Assembly (NCBI GenBank): GCA_029986975.1
Contig: DALTWR010000046.1
Span: 1-7,186, forward strand
Reading direction: 5' to 3'
From: Methanocorpusculum sp.
Lineage (GTDB): Archaea > Halobacteriota > Methanomicrobia > Methanomicrobiales > Methanocorpusculaceae
DNA: 7,186 bases
Positions 1-4,957 of the stretch are shown piece by piece (position 1 is the first letter of the stretch; every line of letters begins with the position of its first letter). The position numbers and the translations under genes are program-made. The notes beneath the pieces were generated by a model. That model was given only the letters and a program-made list of their open reading frames with translations, ran no database searches and was not told the origin of the DNA.

Positions 1-2
1 AA

Positions 3-1295
3 GCCGCAAAAAAAGAGGCAGAGGAACTTGCAAAGGCAAAAGAATGCGCGGATGCAGAGCTTGCAAACGTGCGTGAGGAACTCACTGCAGAACATACACG
101 CCTGACCGCAGAAAAGGAGATGCGTGAGGCTGTTAAAACCGAGGCAGAAGAACTCACGAAGGCAAAAGAGGCAGCAGACACAGAGCTTGCAAGAGTTCGC
201 GAGGAACTTTCAGCAGAAAAAACACGGCTTGAAGCAGAAAGACAGGCACATGCGAAAATAAAAGCTGACTTTGAAGAACTGGCAAAAGAAAAGCGGACAA
301 GCGATGATACGCTTGTAAAGACACGCGAAAAACTTTCCGCAGCAGAAGAAGGGCTTCGCATCGAACAGGAAAAATCAGCCGCACTGAAGTCCGAAGCAGA
401 AAGTACCGCCGCAGAACTTGCCGCGGCAAACGAACAGCTGGCAGCAGAAGAAAGTGTAAAAGAGGAACGGGCTGCCGAGTATGAACGGCGTGTTTCTTCG
501 CTGAATACATTAATCGACCAGATGAAAGAAGACCACAGACGTGCGGAAGAGCGCATCAAAGAAGAAATGGAAGCGCACAATGAGCTTCTTTCATCAGCAT
601 GGCAGCGGCATGAAAAAGAGGTCGAGGAAAATCTCAGAGGTCTTGCAAAACGCTATGATTTCATCCGCTGCGAAAAATGCGACTATCCGTATTCAGGAAC
701 GCCTGACAACGTGTTTTTAATCGGCGGCATGTACACCATCTTCGATGCAAAAAGCCCGAAGAACCCGGAAGATCTGGAAAATTTCCCGGCGTATCTGAAA
801 CAGCAGGCGGAAGGGATGAAGAAGTACTGCAAAAACGAAAATGTCAGAAAGGATGCGTTCCTCGTAGTTCCGTCTTCGACTGCGGATGTGCTTACCACGT
901 TTGTCTATCCGCTTGCTGACTATACAGTCTATGTGATAACGCCTGATGCAGTTCTGCCGATTTTACAGATGCTGAAGACAATTGAGGCCTATGATTTTGC
1001 CGAGCAGTTATCACCGGATGACCGCGATAAACTCTGCCGCTTTATTGGAAAACTCTCGCACACAGCAAAACGCAAGATTCAGATTGATACCTATCTTTCG
1101 CAGGAGTTTGTCTCAGTCCTTCGTGAGTCTGCATCACTTCCGGAAGAATTTGCAAAGGACATTGTAAAGTATGAGCAGCAGGCAAAACTGAATCCGCCGA
1201 TTGAAAAGCGTGCGAAGATTATTGCGGTAGAAGATATTGCATCAGACGTGGCTCAGGTGGAAAGGGATATACTGGGATGGGCAAAGATTGAATAG
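3..1295 (+). CDS. Coiled-coil protein with C-terminal RmuC-like PD-(D/E)XK nuclease domain (5' end missing)
   Basis: The frame is open from the first full codon at position 3, so the gene begins upstream; the GTG at 69 is an internal valine. The N-terminal half is a long, charged Ala/Glu/Lys/Leu coiled coil built on a 42-residue repeat, continuing to about position 645. A globular domain follows. It opens with a CxxC pair (codons at 669 and 678, CEKCDYPYSG), then PDNVFLIGG and IFDAKSP, giving an Asp at 705 and a D-x-K at 744-752 as in PD-(D/E)XK nucleases. Further on, the segments FLVVPSS, YVITPDAVLPIL and KRKIQID resemble the C-terminal domain of RmuC, a protein implicated in limiting DNA inversions and rearrangements. 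The assignment is by motif and pattern. A role in DNA maintenance or defence is inference. No T-rich terminator follows the TAG at 1293. The coiled coil alone could be matched wrongly to SMC or myosin. Confidence 0.62.
   Translation, partial: AAKKEAEELAKAKECADAELANVREELTAEHTRLTAEKEMREAVKTEAEELTKAKEAADTELARVREELSAEKTRLEAERQAHAKIKADFEELAKEKRTSDDTLVKTREKLSAAEEGLRIEQEKSAALKSEAESTAAELAAANEQLAAEESVKEERAAEYERRVSSLNTLIDQMKEDHRRAEERIKEEMEAHNELLSSAWQRHEKEVEENLRGLAKRYDFIRCEKCDYPYSGTPDNVFLIGGMYTIFDAKSPKNPEDLENFPAYLKQQAEGMKKYCKNENVRKDAFLVVPSSTADVLTTFVYPLADYTVYVITPDAVLPILQMLKTIEAYDFAEQLSPDDRDKLCRFIGKLSHTAKRKIQIDTYLSQEFVSVLRESASLPEEFAKDIVKYEQQAKLNPPIEKRAKIIAVEDIASDVAQVERDILGWAKIE
15..392 (+). repeat. 42-residue (126-bp) tandem coiled-coil repeat, three clear units
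   Basis: Three consecutive 126-bp units (15-140, 141-266, 267-392) encode aligned 42-residue blocks. Units 1 and 2 share 27 of 42 residues and keep the frame EAEEL-KAKE-AD-ELA-VREEL-AE-TRL. Unit 3 is more diverged (DFEELAKEKR, then TREKLSAAE). A fourth, degenerate unit may follow from 393. Because 42 is exactly six heptads, copies can be gained or lost without breaking coiled-coil register. The series probably continues upstream of the window. Confidence 0.8.
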
Positions 1296-1331
1296 AAGGA
1301 TTGGAGAGAGAAAATAGACTGACATACGGCA

Positions 1332-1425
1332 TAAAACAGGATAAAACACTTGGTACATGTAACAGAGATGAGTCGGTTAACGATGGTTAGTTACTCCATC
1401 AACCGACAGACCTCCCTCTTGGTTA
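1332..1425 (-). ncRNA. Candidate small antisense RNA (antitoxin-like) downstream of the 28-residue ORF
   Basis: Read on the minus strand, a TATA box (1455-1448) lies about 26 bases before position 1425. The RNA would then begin with CCAAGAGGGAGGTC (1422-1409), exactly complementary to the start region of the 28-residue ORF. One base later comes a strong hairpin: GTCGGTT (1407-1401) with AACCGAC (1378-1372), and inside it GATGG (1400-1396) with CCATC (1386-1382), a 3-base bulge and a 9-base loop. Two copies of TGTTTTAT (1348-1341 and 1338-1331) follow as possible oligo-U ends. Five loop bases (AACTA, 1392-1388) complement TAGTT in the 5' hairpin loop of the presumed toxin mRNA. The boundaries are predicted. 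It could instead be the 3' end of the ORF's own mRNA. Confidence 0.35.
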
Positions 1426-1447
1426 CAAAATATAATAGGATGTTTGA

Positions 1448-1456
1448 GTATATAAT
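1448..1456 (-). promoter_or_regulatory. TATA box, possibly bidirectional
   Basis: The minus strand reads ATTATATAC, close to the methanogen box A consensus, and is spaced to start an RNA near 1425 at the antisense arm. The plus strand (GTATATAAT) is also TATA-like and would start an RNA near 1480 running antisense through the whole 28-residue ORF. Either direction would give an RNA complementary to that ORF or its start. Confidence 0.35.
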
Positions 1457-1479
1457 CATTACCCATTTAGAATGAAAGG

Positions 1480-1498
1480 TAGGGGTTTTGATCCCCTA
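1480..1498 (-). other. GC hairpin overlapping the stop codon of the 28-residue ORF
   Basis: TAGGGG (1498-1493 on the minus strand) pairs with CCCCTA (1485-1480) around a 7-base loop. The first arm includes the TAG stop. The following CCTTTCATTCT is only mildly T-rich, so it is a weak terminator candidate and may instead protect or fold the mRNA 3' end. Confidence 0.45.
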
Positions 1499-1582
1499 AC
1501 GCTTTCGGTAGAGTTCAACCCATCTTCGGATTTCTCCGATGATGAACAACACTACTATGAGTGTTTCCAAGAGGGAGGTCAT
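1496..1582 (-). CDS. 28-residue single-helix membrane peptide, candidate type I toxin-like
   Basis: This ORF reads ATG at 1582 to TAG at 1496. It starts MTSLLETLIVVLFIIGEI, which makes one transmembrane helix (about residues 4-18), and then turns basic (RRW at 19-21, ending YRKR). It is preceded by GAGGTGAT, an eight-base match to the expected archaeal anti-Shine-Dalgarno, with four bases between that and ATG; a second ATG at 1586 in another frame is too close to the site. A short hydrophobic helix with a charged tail is the form of many type I toxins and also of harmless small regulators. The G of the start codon through codon 6 lies in a perfect 14-bp inverted repeat, and the stop codon lies in a GC hairpin. 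I recognise no family. Expression and toxicity are inference; the reading frame and ribosome site are seen directly. Confidence 0.55.
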   Translation of the reverse strand: MTSLLETLIVVLFIIGEIRRWVELYRKR

Positions 1583-1586
1583 ACAT

Positions 1587-1594
1587 ATCACCTC
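1587..1594 (-). promoter_or_regulatory. Strong Shine-Dalgarno of the 28-residue ORF
   Basis: The minus strand reads GAGGTGAT, complementary to the ATCACCTC expected at the 3' end of archaeal 16S rRNA. It decides the start at 1582 over the out-of-frame ATG at 1586. It is stronger than anything I can see before the large genes in this window, several of which have weak or no such sites. Confidence 0.6.
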
Positions 1595-1604
1595 TAACAT
1601 TTAC

Positions 1605-1624
1605 TCGGGGCAACTACTCCCCGG
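1605..1624 (-). other. 5' leader hairpin upstream of the 28-residue ORF
   Basis: On the minus strand CGGGG (1623-1619) pairs with CCCCG (1610-1606) around the loop AGTAGTTG. It ends 11 bases before the Shine-Dalgarno and would lie near the 5' end if a weak TATA-like GATATTATC (1655-1647) drives the ORF. Its loop can pair with the loop of the candidate antisense RNA over five bases plus a G-U. Confidence 0.45.
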
Positions 1625-1741
1625 CATCTATGTATTTGCGTTCAGATAATATCAATTCTCACACATCGCATACGTTTGTCAAAATCCTCATGTACCACCC
1701 AACTCCTCCGCACTAAATTCCTGCACCGACCGATTCAACCC
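1625..1741. other. Gap between the structured locus and the PLD gene
   Basis: I see no gene here. The minus strand stays open in the PLD frame for 17 codons after its TAA (it would read on to EFSAEELGGT before TGA), but it lacks a convincing start or ribosome site. A weak TATA-like GATATTATC lies at 1655-1647 on the minus strand. No clear oligo-T terminator for the PLD gene is visible, so its transcripts might run into the structured locus. Confidence 0.4.
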
Positions 1742-3424
1742 TTACCTTTTCCATCTCCTGACAACAACAAAGACAATCCCGCACAGTATAATTATCCCGG
1801 CGATTAAAAACCGCACATCAAACCCAAGCGAGTACGATGCAGGGTTATCTAAGACATACCCGTCCCAGTCATAGTCAAACACTTTTGTAAAGTATGCCGC
1901 AGCTTCAGGGCTTTCGATAATTACCGCAGACTCACGGTTGCTGTTCGGGCTGTTGTAGTTCCAGTTGATAGATGAGATAAGCACATACCGCCCGTCAACA
2001 ATCATTCCCTTGTTGTGAATCTTCGTGATACCATCACGGTCGGTTAACAGCCGGGCACTGAGTGTCGGAATGCCCGCTCGATTCAAATCAGAGACCAGCT
2101 CATCATTATCCTCATCATCCTGCGTATTGTAATACATCGCATCAAGCTGAACCCGCACATCAGCACCTGCTTTTGCTGCATTGACTGCGAGCGTCAGCCA
2201 CGGGTTTTCATCAAGACCGGAATACTTTGTGACATATGCCTGCTGAATAATCACCGACTCTTTCGCACCAGACAGCAGATTTGGAATCAGATAACTCGTA
2301 TCAGGCGCAAACACCGGCGTGACTGCAACATTAGAAAGAGTCATCGGCTCAAAATACGGCGTGTATGATGGCGCTGCTAACAGAGACGGAAACGAATCAG
2401 AGCCGGCACTTCTGCGCGAGATGTCCTTTCCGCTGATGTCAGCAGTAAATACTGAGGAAAAATACGCGGCAACCTCAGCATCATAGATAACAGCCCCCCA
2501 CCCGCGGTTTCCTTCCTGACCGGTTACCGGAATGCCTGACTCCTTGAAGTTTTCAGACAGGACTGCTGTAACATACGAGTCGGCAATCAGATATTTGGTA
2601 TGTACAAAACGGTAGCGTGCCGGATAATCAGACGTGCCGCTTATTACATAAATATCAGCGCCGGCTCGTCCCAGATAATCAAGCACACCTTTTTCCGCGG
2701 CTGAAATTCCCCCGACAGGTCCTCCTTCCATTAAAATCCGCACCGAAACACCGCGGGATACGGCATCTGAGATTAAAGAGGCAAGTTCAGGATGAGTAAA
2801 CTCATACATCGAGATGTCAAGAGATGTTTTTGCATCGGTGATGACGTCAGTTAAAACCTCATAAGAACAGTCCGGAGAGACAAACAGTGTCACCTTATCC
2901 GCAGAATAGGTCGCCGGAGAAAGCCTTGTCTGCCCTATCTTCATTATGCGCGAATCCCAGACGCCGTCCTCATAGAGATGGACCCGTCCCGCACCTCTTT
3001 CCACCTCGTCAGGCCATGAAACACTTTGAACCGAAACGCCCCGGTGCAGAAGCGAGAGGGAATCCTCAGAATTTGCCATCTGGAATTTGCCGGAGACAAG
3101 AGCTTCCGGAACAAAAGAGACGGTATCTTTTATTTCGTAATCCGGGTATGCGCCATGAACGTCATAGTACGCCAAAGCGGTGCGCGCAACAACACATCTG
3201 CCTGAACCGCCGGAAAAAGAGATTGTGCCTTCACCGTCAGTAACGCTCCACTCAGATAAATCTCCAACGCCGTCAAGAACAAAATACTCATCATCATCGC
3301 CTGATGCATAGCCGTCTGCACAGAATTCAGTTATCGTATATGCTGCTGCAGCCGGGACTGCAAAGACCAGAAGCATCAGGAAGAAGAGTATGATAAGGTG
3401 TGAGACTATCGGGAGTTTCTGCAT
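1742..3424 (-). CDS. Exported, membrane-anchored phospholipase D-superfamily protein with lamin-tail-like N-terminal domain
   Basis: This 560-residue protein begins with a signal peptide (hydrophobic 9-22, then AVPAAAA, cleavage near 28). Residues 28-140 (ITEFCADG, DEYFVLDG, LSEWSVTDGEG, FVPEALV, SVSWP) resemble a lamin-tail domain. Two PLD halves follow. HKD1 is H275-T-K277 with D282 (HTKYLIAD) and SEN at 290-292; HKD2 is H470-N-K472 with D477 (HNKGMIVD) and SSIN at 484-487. Both are intact, so a working dimer-like active site is expected, cleaving or transferring on phosphodiester bonds. A single helix (about 539-556) and RRWKR end it, giving an extracytoplasmic body with a C-terminal anchor. 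The family includes lipases, lipid synthases and nucleases; the lamin-tail-like fusion leans toward an extracellular nuclease or surface-DNA role, which is inference. It is divergent from the kinase gene, with a TATA box 31 bases before ATG and almost no leader. Confidence 0.85.
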   Translation of the reverse strand: MQKLPIVSHLIILFFLMLLVFAVPAAAAYTITEFCADGYASGDDDEYFVLDGVGDLSEWSVTDGEGTISFSGGSGRCVVARTALAYYDVHGAYPDYEIKDTVSFVPEALVSGKFQMANSEDSLSLLHRGVSVQSVSWPDEVERGAGRVHLYEDGVWDSRIMKIGQTRLSPATYSADKVTLFVSPDCSYEVLTDVITDAKTSLDISMYEFTHPELASLISDAVSRGVSVRILMEGGPVGGISAAEKGVLDYLGRAGADIYVISGTSDYPARYRFVHTKYLIADSYVTAVLSENFKESGIPVTGQEGNRGWGAVIYDAEVAAYFSSVFTADISGKDISRRSAGSDSFPSLLAAPSYTPYFEPMTLSNVAVTPVFAPDTSYLIPNLLSGAKESVIIQQAYVTKYSGLDENPWLTLAVNAAKAGADVRVQLDAMYYNTQDDEDNDELVSDLNRAGIPTLSARLLTDRDGITKIHNKGMIVDGRYVLISSINWNYNSPNSNRESAVIIESPEAAAYFTKVFDYDWDGYVLDNPASYSLGFDVRFLIAGIIILCGIVFVVVRRWKR

Positions 3425-3428
3425 GAGA

Positions 3429-3438
3429 TTTTTATTAT
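3429..3438 (+). promoter_or_regulatory. TATA-like box of the kinase gene
   Basis: TTTTTATTAT lies about 30 bases before the ATG at 3464 and would start transcription near 3460. That supports 3464 over the upstream in-frame ATG at 3446, which would lie before the transcript. It sits almost against the start codon of the divergent PLD gene, so the two promoters overlap and may compete. Confidence 0.4.
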
Positions 3439-3450
3439 CGTTGGAATGTC

Positions 3451-3459
3451 ATATAAGTA
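3451..3459 (-). promoter_or_regulatory. TATA box of the PLD-family gene
   Basis: The minus strand reads TACTTATAT, centred about 31 bases before the ATG at 3424. This predicts a start of transcription within a few bases of the start codon, as in leaderless archaeal genes, and fits the lack of a Shine-Dalgarno site. Confidence 0.45.
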
Positions 3460-3463
3460 TTGG

Positions 3464-4000
3464 ATGAATGGAGCAGTATTTAAATTCGCCGGAAGTCTTG
3501 CAGATACCGCAGGCAATGTGCTTGATGCACTTGAAAACGCCGGAATCCCGGCAGTGATTGTACCGGGAGGAGGTGTGTTTGCAGATATGATAAGAAAAGA
3601 CAATCCTGATGACGACACTGCTCACTGGCGGGCGATAGAGGCGATGAACAGATACGGCGTGTTTTTATCCTCGTTCGGATTTCCGGCAACAGAAGAGGCG
3701 GGACTTCCTGATGAAGGAATTTCGATTCTGCTTCCAAAACGTGTCATGAAGACCGAAGACCCGCTTCCTCATTCGTGGGATGTCACCTCAGACTCGATTG
3801 CGCTCTGGATTGCAGAAAAAATCCATGCGCCGCTTGTTCTTTTAAAATCACGCGATGGGGAGTTTGATGATGCAGAATATATCGATTCGTTCTTTTCTGA
3901 GCTGATAAAAAAGTCAGGAGTCTTTGCTGCGGCGGTAAATGCCAGAGATAATAAGGAGCTTAGGGCATTTCTTCGTGACTTCCAAGCCGCACATTTATAA
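3464..4000 (+). CDS. mfnE: Amino-acid-kinase-fold protein, probable [5-(aminomethyl)furan-3-yl]methyl phosphate kinase (MfnE-like)
   Basis: MfnE phosphorylates aminomethyl-furanmethanol phosphate to the diphosphate during synthesis of methanofuran, the C1 carrier of the first step of methanogenesis. The protein has the amino-acid-kinase layout: a phosphate-binding Lys near the N-terminus (VFKFAGSL), a glycine loop (VPGGGVFAD), HWRAIEAMNRYG, the PHSWDVTSDSIALW segment in the nucleotide/substrate region, and a C-terminal V-N-A-x-D (AAVNARDN). About 178 residues is short for the fold but usual for this archaeal subfamily. The start at 3464 puts the core Lys at residue 7 and fits the TATA spacing; 3446 would add six residues (MSYKYW). 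Neither has a clear ribosome site. A broader label, delta-1-pyrroline-5-carboxylate synthetase-like or aspartate/glutamate/uridylate kinase family, is also possible; the specific role rests on motif recall and the methanogen context. Confidence 0.7.
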   Translation: MNGAVFKFAGSLADTAGNVLDALENAGIPAVIVPGGGVFADMIRKDNPDDDTAHWRAIEAMNRYGVFLSSFGFPATEEAGLPDEGISILLPKRVMKTEDPLPHSWDVTSDSIALWIAEKIHAPLVLLKSRDGEFDDAEYIDSFFSELIKKSGVFAAAVNARDNKELRAFLRDFQAAHL

Positions 4001-4001
4001 G
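3994..4001 (+). promoter_or_regulatory. TATA box of the zinc-protein/EF-1 beta pair
   Basis: TTTATAAG matches the archaeal box A well and overlaps the last codon and stop (TTA TAA) of the kinase gene. Transcription would start near 4023, leaving a leader of about 10 bases that contains AAGGA (4021-4025), eight bases before the ATG. The pair can therefore be expressed independently of the kinase. Confidence 0.45.
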
Positions 4002-4032
4002 AGTGAGAAACCAATAATTTAAGGAATTTATC

Positions 4033-4188
4033 ATGGCTACATGTACTTCTTGTAACGCCCCCTTATCCGAGCGCGGGGCAACCGAATTTAAATGCCCGGA
4101 CTGCGGTGAAGTTATCTACCGCTGCGCACAGTGCAGAAAGCAGAGCGTAAAATACACTTGCCCGAAATGCGGCTTCCAGGGTCCGTGA
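4033..4188 (+). CDS. Eight-cysteine zinc micro-protein (HVO_2753 / COG2888 type)
   Basis: This 51-residue protein is absent from a standard long-ORF scan. It has four C-x2-C knuckles: C4/C7 (CTSC), C21/C24 (CPDCGE), C31/C34 (CAQC) and C43/C46 (CPKCGF), enough for two zinc sites. The family is annotated as a predicted zinc-ribbon RNA-binding protein with a role in translation; Haloferax HVO_2753 is its studied member. AAGGA sits eight bases before ATG. EF-1 beta starts only four bases after the TGA, so the two are surely cotranscribed and probably translationally coupled. This supports a translation-related job, which remains inferred. Confidence 0.85.
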   Translation: MATCTSCNAPLSERGATEFKCPDCGEVIYRCAQCRKQSVKYTCPKCGFQGP

Positions 4189-4192
4189 AATC

Positions 4193-4450
4193 ATGGGTGA
4201 CGTTGCTGTTATTTTAAAGATTATGCCGGAATCTCCGGAAGTTGACCTTGCAAAGCTTCAGGCAGACATTAAAGCAAAGGTTACCGGAATCCAGGACATT
4301 AAGATTGAACCGATTGGATTTGGGCTTTCCGCAGTTAAAGTCGCTCTTGTAACCTCTGACGATGCAGGCGCAGAAGACAAAATCACTGCAATGTTTGCAG
4401 GTATCGCAGGTATCGAGAGCACAGAGATTGAATCTCTGACTCTTCTCTGA
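4193..4450 (+). CDS. ef1b: Elongation factor 1-beta (aEF-1B)
   Basis: Archaeal EF-1 beta is the cytosolic guanine nucleotide exchange factor that recharges EF-1 alpha with GTP during translation. The 85-residue length is near the usual 88-90 for the stand-alone archaeal form. The sequence fits: GDVAVILKIMPESPEVDL at the start, then IQDIKIEPIGFGLSAVKVAL containing the conserved EPIGFGL core, and a C-terminal IAGIESTEIESLTLL strand. It follows the zinc micro-protein by four bases. A hairpin terminator begins inside its last codons. Confidence 0.95.
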   Translation: MGDVAVILKIMPESPEVDLAKLQADIKAKVTGIQDIKIEPIGFGLSAVKVALVTSDDAGAEDKITAMFAGIAGIESTEIESLTLL

Positions 4451-4476
4451 GATAAATCTCAGATAATCATTTTTTT
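4447..4476 (+). terminator. Hairpin plus oligo-T terminator after EF-1 beta
   Basis: CTGAGAT (4447-4453) and ATCTCAG (4456-4462) form a perfect 7-bp inverted repeat, more realistically a 6-bp stem with a TAAA loop. Seven T's follow at 4470-4476, and the next 25 bases are also T-rich. The stem contains the TGA stop at 4448-4450. Confidence 0.65.
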
Positions 4477-4591
4477 GAATTTTCTCTTTACTCTACTTTT
4501 GTCGGCAGTAACAACGACAGTTTGCCGGAGGGACTTTTTTCGGCGCAGATTTTTCCCCTGACACCAACTAAAAGACAATAAACTCTGTCAG

Positions 4592-4635
4592 AAAAAAACG
4601 TTAAATTGCCAAAATACTAACTCACTCTCAAAAAA
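4592..4635 (-). terminator. Oligo-T terminator of the transporter/small membrane protein unit
   Basis: On the minus strand six T's (4635-4630) begin two bases after the stop codon and seven more lie at 4598-4592, the usual archaeal oligo-T pattern. It faces the EF-1 beta terminator across about 115 bases. That stretch has a CTGACA/TGTCAG inverted repeat (4558-4563 with 4586-4591) and nothing else I can name. Confidence 0.5.
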
Positions 4636-4637
4636 GA

Positions 4638-4949
4638 TTATTTGAAGAATACTGATACAAAGGTCGAAATGACCAGAATAACAGCAGCGATAATCCCGCA
4701 GATTTCAGCGCGATAGGTAATCGCCGAAGAGCCAAGTTTTTTAGAGGTTGAGATAATCCCGACAACAACAGAAACAACCAGCAGACCAAATGAAATCCAC
4801 CAGACAAGAGACCGCGGAAGAATCTCACTGAGAATAGGCGTCGATGCAAGAAGAGTGATAAATGCAGCAATGATTGAAAGAACTCCTGCCGTCAGTGCAA
4901 CGTAGGAGACTGTTTTATTCGGTGTTTCAAAAGCTACTCTTTGTGCCAT
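4638..4949 (-). CDS. Small three-helix membrane protein paired with the NSS transporter
   Basis: The 103-residue protein has three hydrophobic segments, roughly 14-36 (YVALTAGVLSIIAAFITLLA), 48-68 (WWISFGLLVVSVVVGII) and 82-102, joined by short polar or basic loops (TSKKLG, ITYRAEI) and ending in FFK. I do not recognise the family. It starts eight bases after the transporter stop, with only a weak GGG in the gap, so translation is probably coupled to the transporter. By analogy with Corynebacterium MetP/MetS, where an NSS transporter needs a small membrane subunit, it could be an accessory subunit. It is longer and not visibly related to MetS, so that is inference. Confidence 0.75.
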   Translation of the reverse strand: MAQRVAFETPNKTVSYVALTAGVLSIIAAFITLLASTPILSEILPRSLVWWISFGLLVVSVVVGIISTSKKLGSSAITYRAEICGIIAAVILVISTFVSVFFK

Positions 4950-4957
4950 ATACCCTA

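Larger units (their letters stand above)
1409..1580. repeat. Perfect 14-bp inverted repeat enclosing the 28-residue ORF
   Basis: GACCTCCCTCTTGG at 1409-1422 is the exact reverse complement of CCAAGAGGGAGGTC at 1567-1580. Three of the next five inner bases also pair. A rough count for a 446-base gap gives under 0.001 expected perfect 14-bp inverted pairs, so this is unlikely to be accidental. On the minus-strand transcript the upstream arm covers the last base of AUG through codon 6, so pairing with the other arm, in cis or from a separate RNA, would hide the start codon. A short non-autonomous element with terminal inverted repeats is the main alternative, but the flanks (CGACA and ATACA) show no clear target duplication. 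Confidence 0.8.

Noticed and set aside
69..71. GTG as start of the coiled-coil protein
   Set aside because: The frame is open upstream to the window edge and the 42-residue repeat already runs from position 15.
154..510. 118-codon minus-strand ORF opposite the coiled-coil gene
   Set aside because: It is an antisense shadow of a repetitive Ala/Glu-rich coding region, giving a Leu/Arg-rich low-complexity product with no motif and no ribosome site.
1475..1545. tRNA-like or box C/D-like pieces (GGTAGAGTTCAACC, ATGATGA)
   Set aside because: No acceptor/anticodon cloverleaf can be made, and no D box (CTGA) lies at a workable distance.
1584..1586. ATG at 1586 opening a 23-codon ORF in another frame
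   Set aside because: It abuts the Shine-Dalgarno sequence, and its product (MYDLPLGNTHSSVV and onward) has no hydrophobic helix; the 1582 start fits much better.
2887..3243. 118-codon plus-strand ORF inside the PLD gene
   Set aside because: It is Pro/Arg-rich, lies opposite a gene with signal peptide, domains and anchor, and has no recognisable feature.
4480..4628. Possible small RNA between the convergent terminators
   Set aside because: There is only a 6-bp inverted repeat with a 22-base spacer and short near-repeats; no promoter and no strong fold are visible.
4628..4870. 80-codon minus-strand ORF overlapping the three-helix protein
   Set aside because: It is an alternative frame of a hydrophobic gene; the 4638-4949 frame has clean helices, coupled spacing and the better start.
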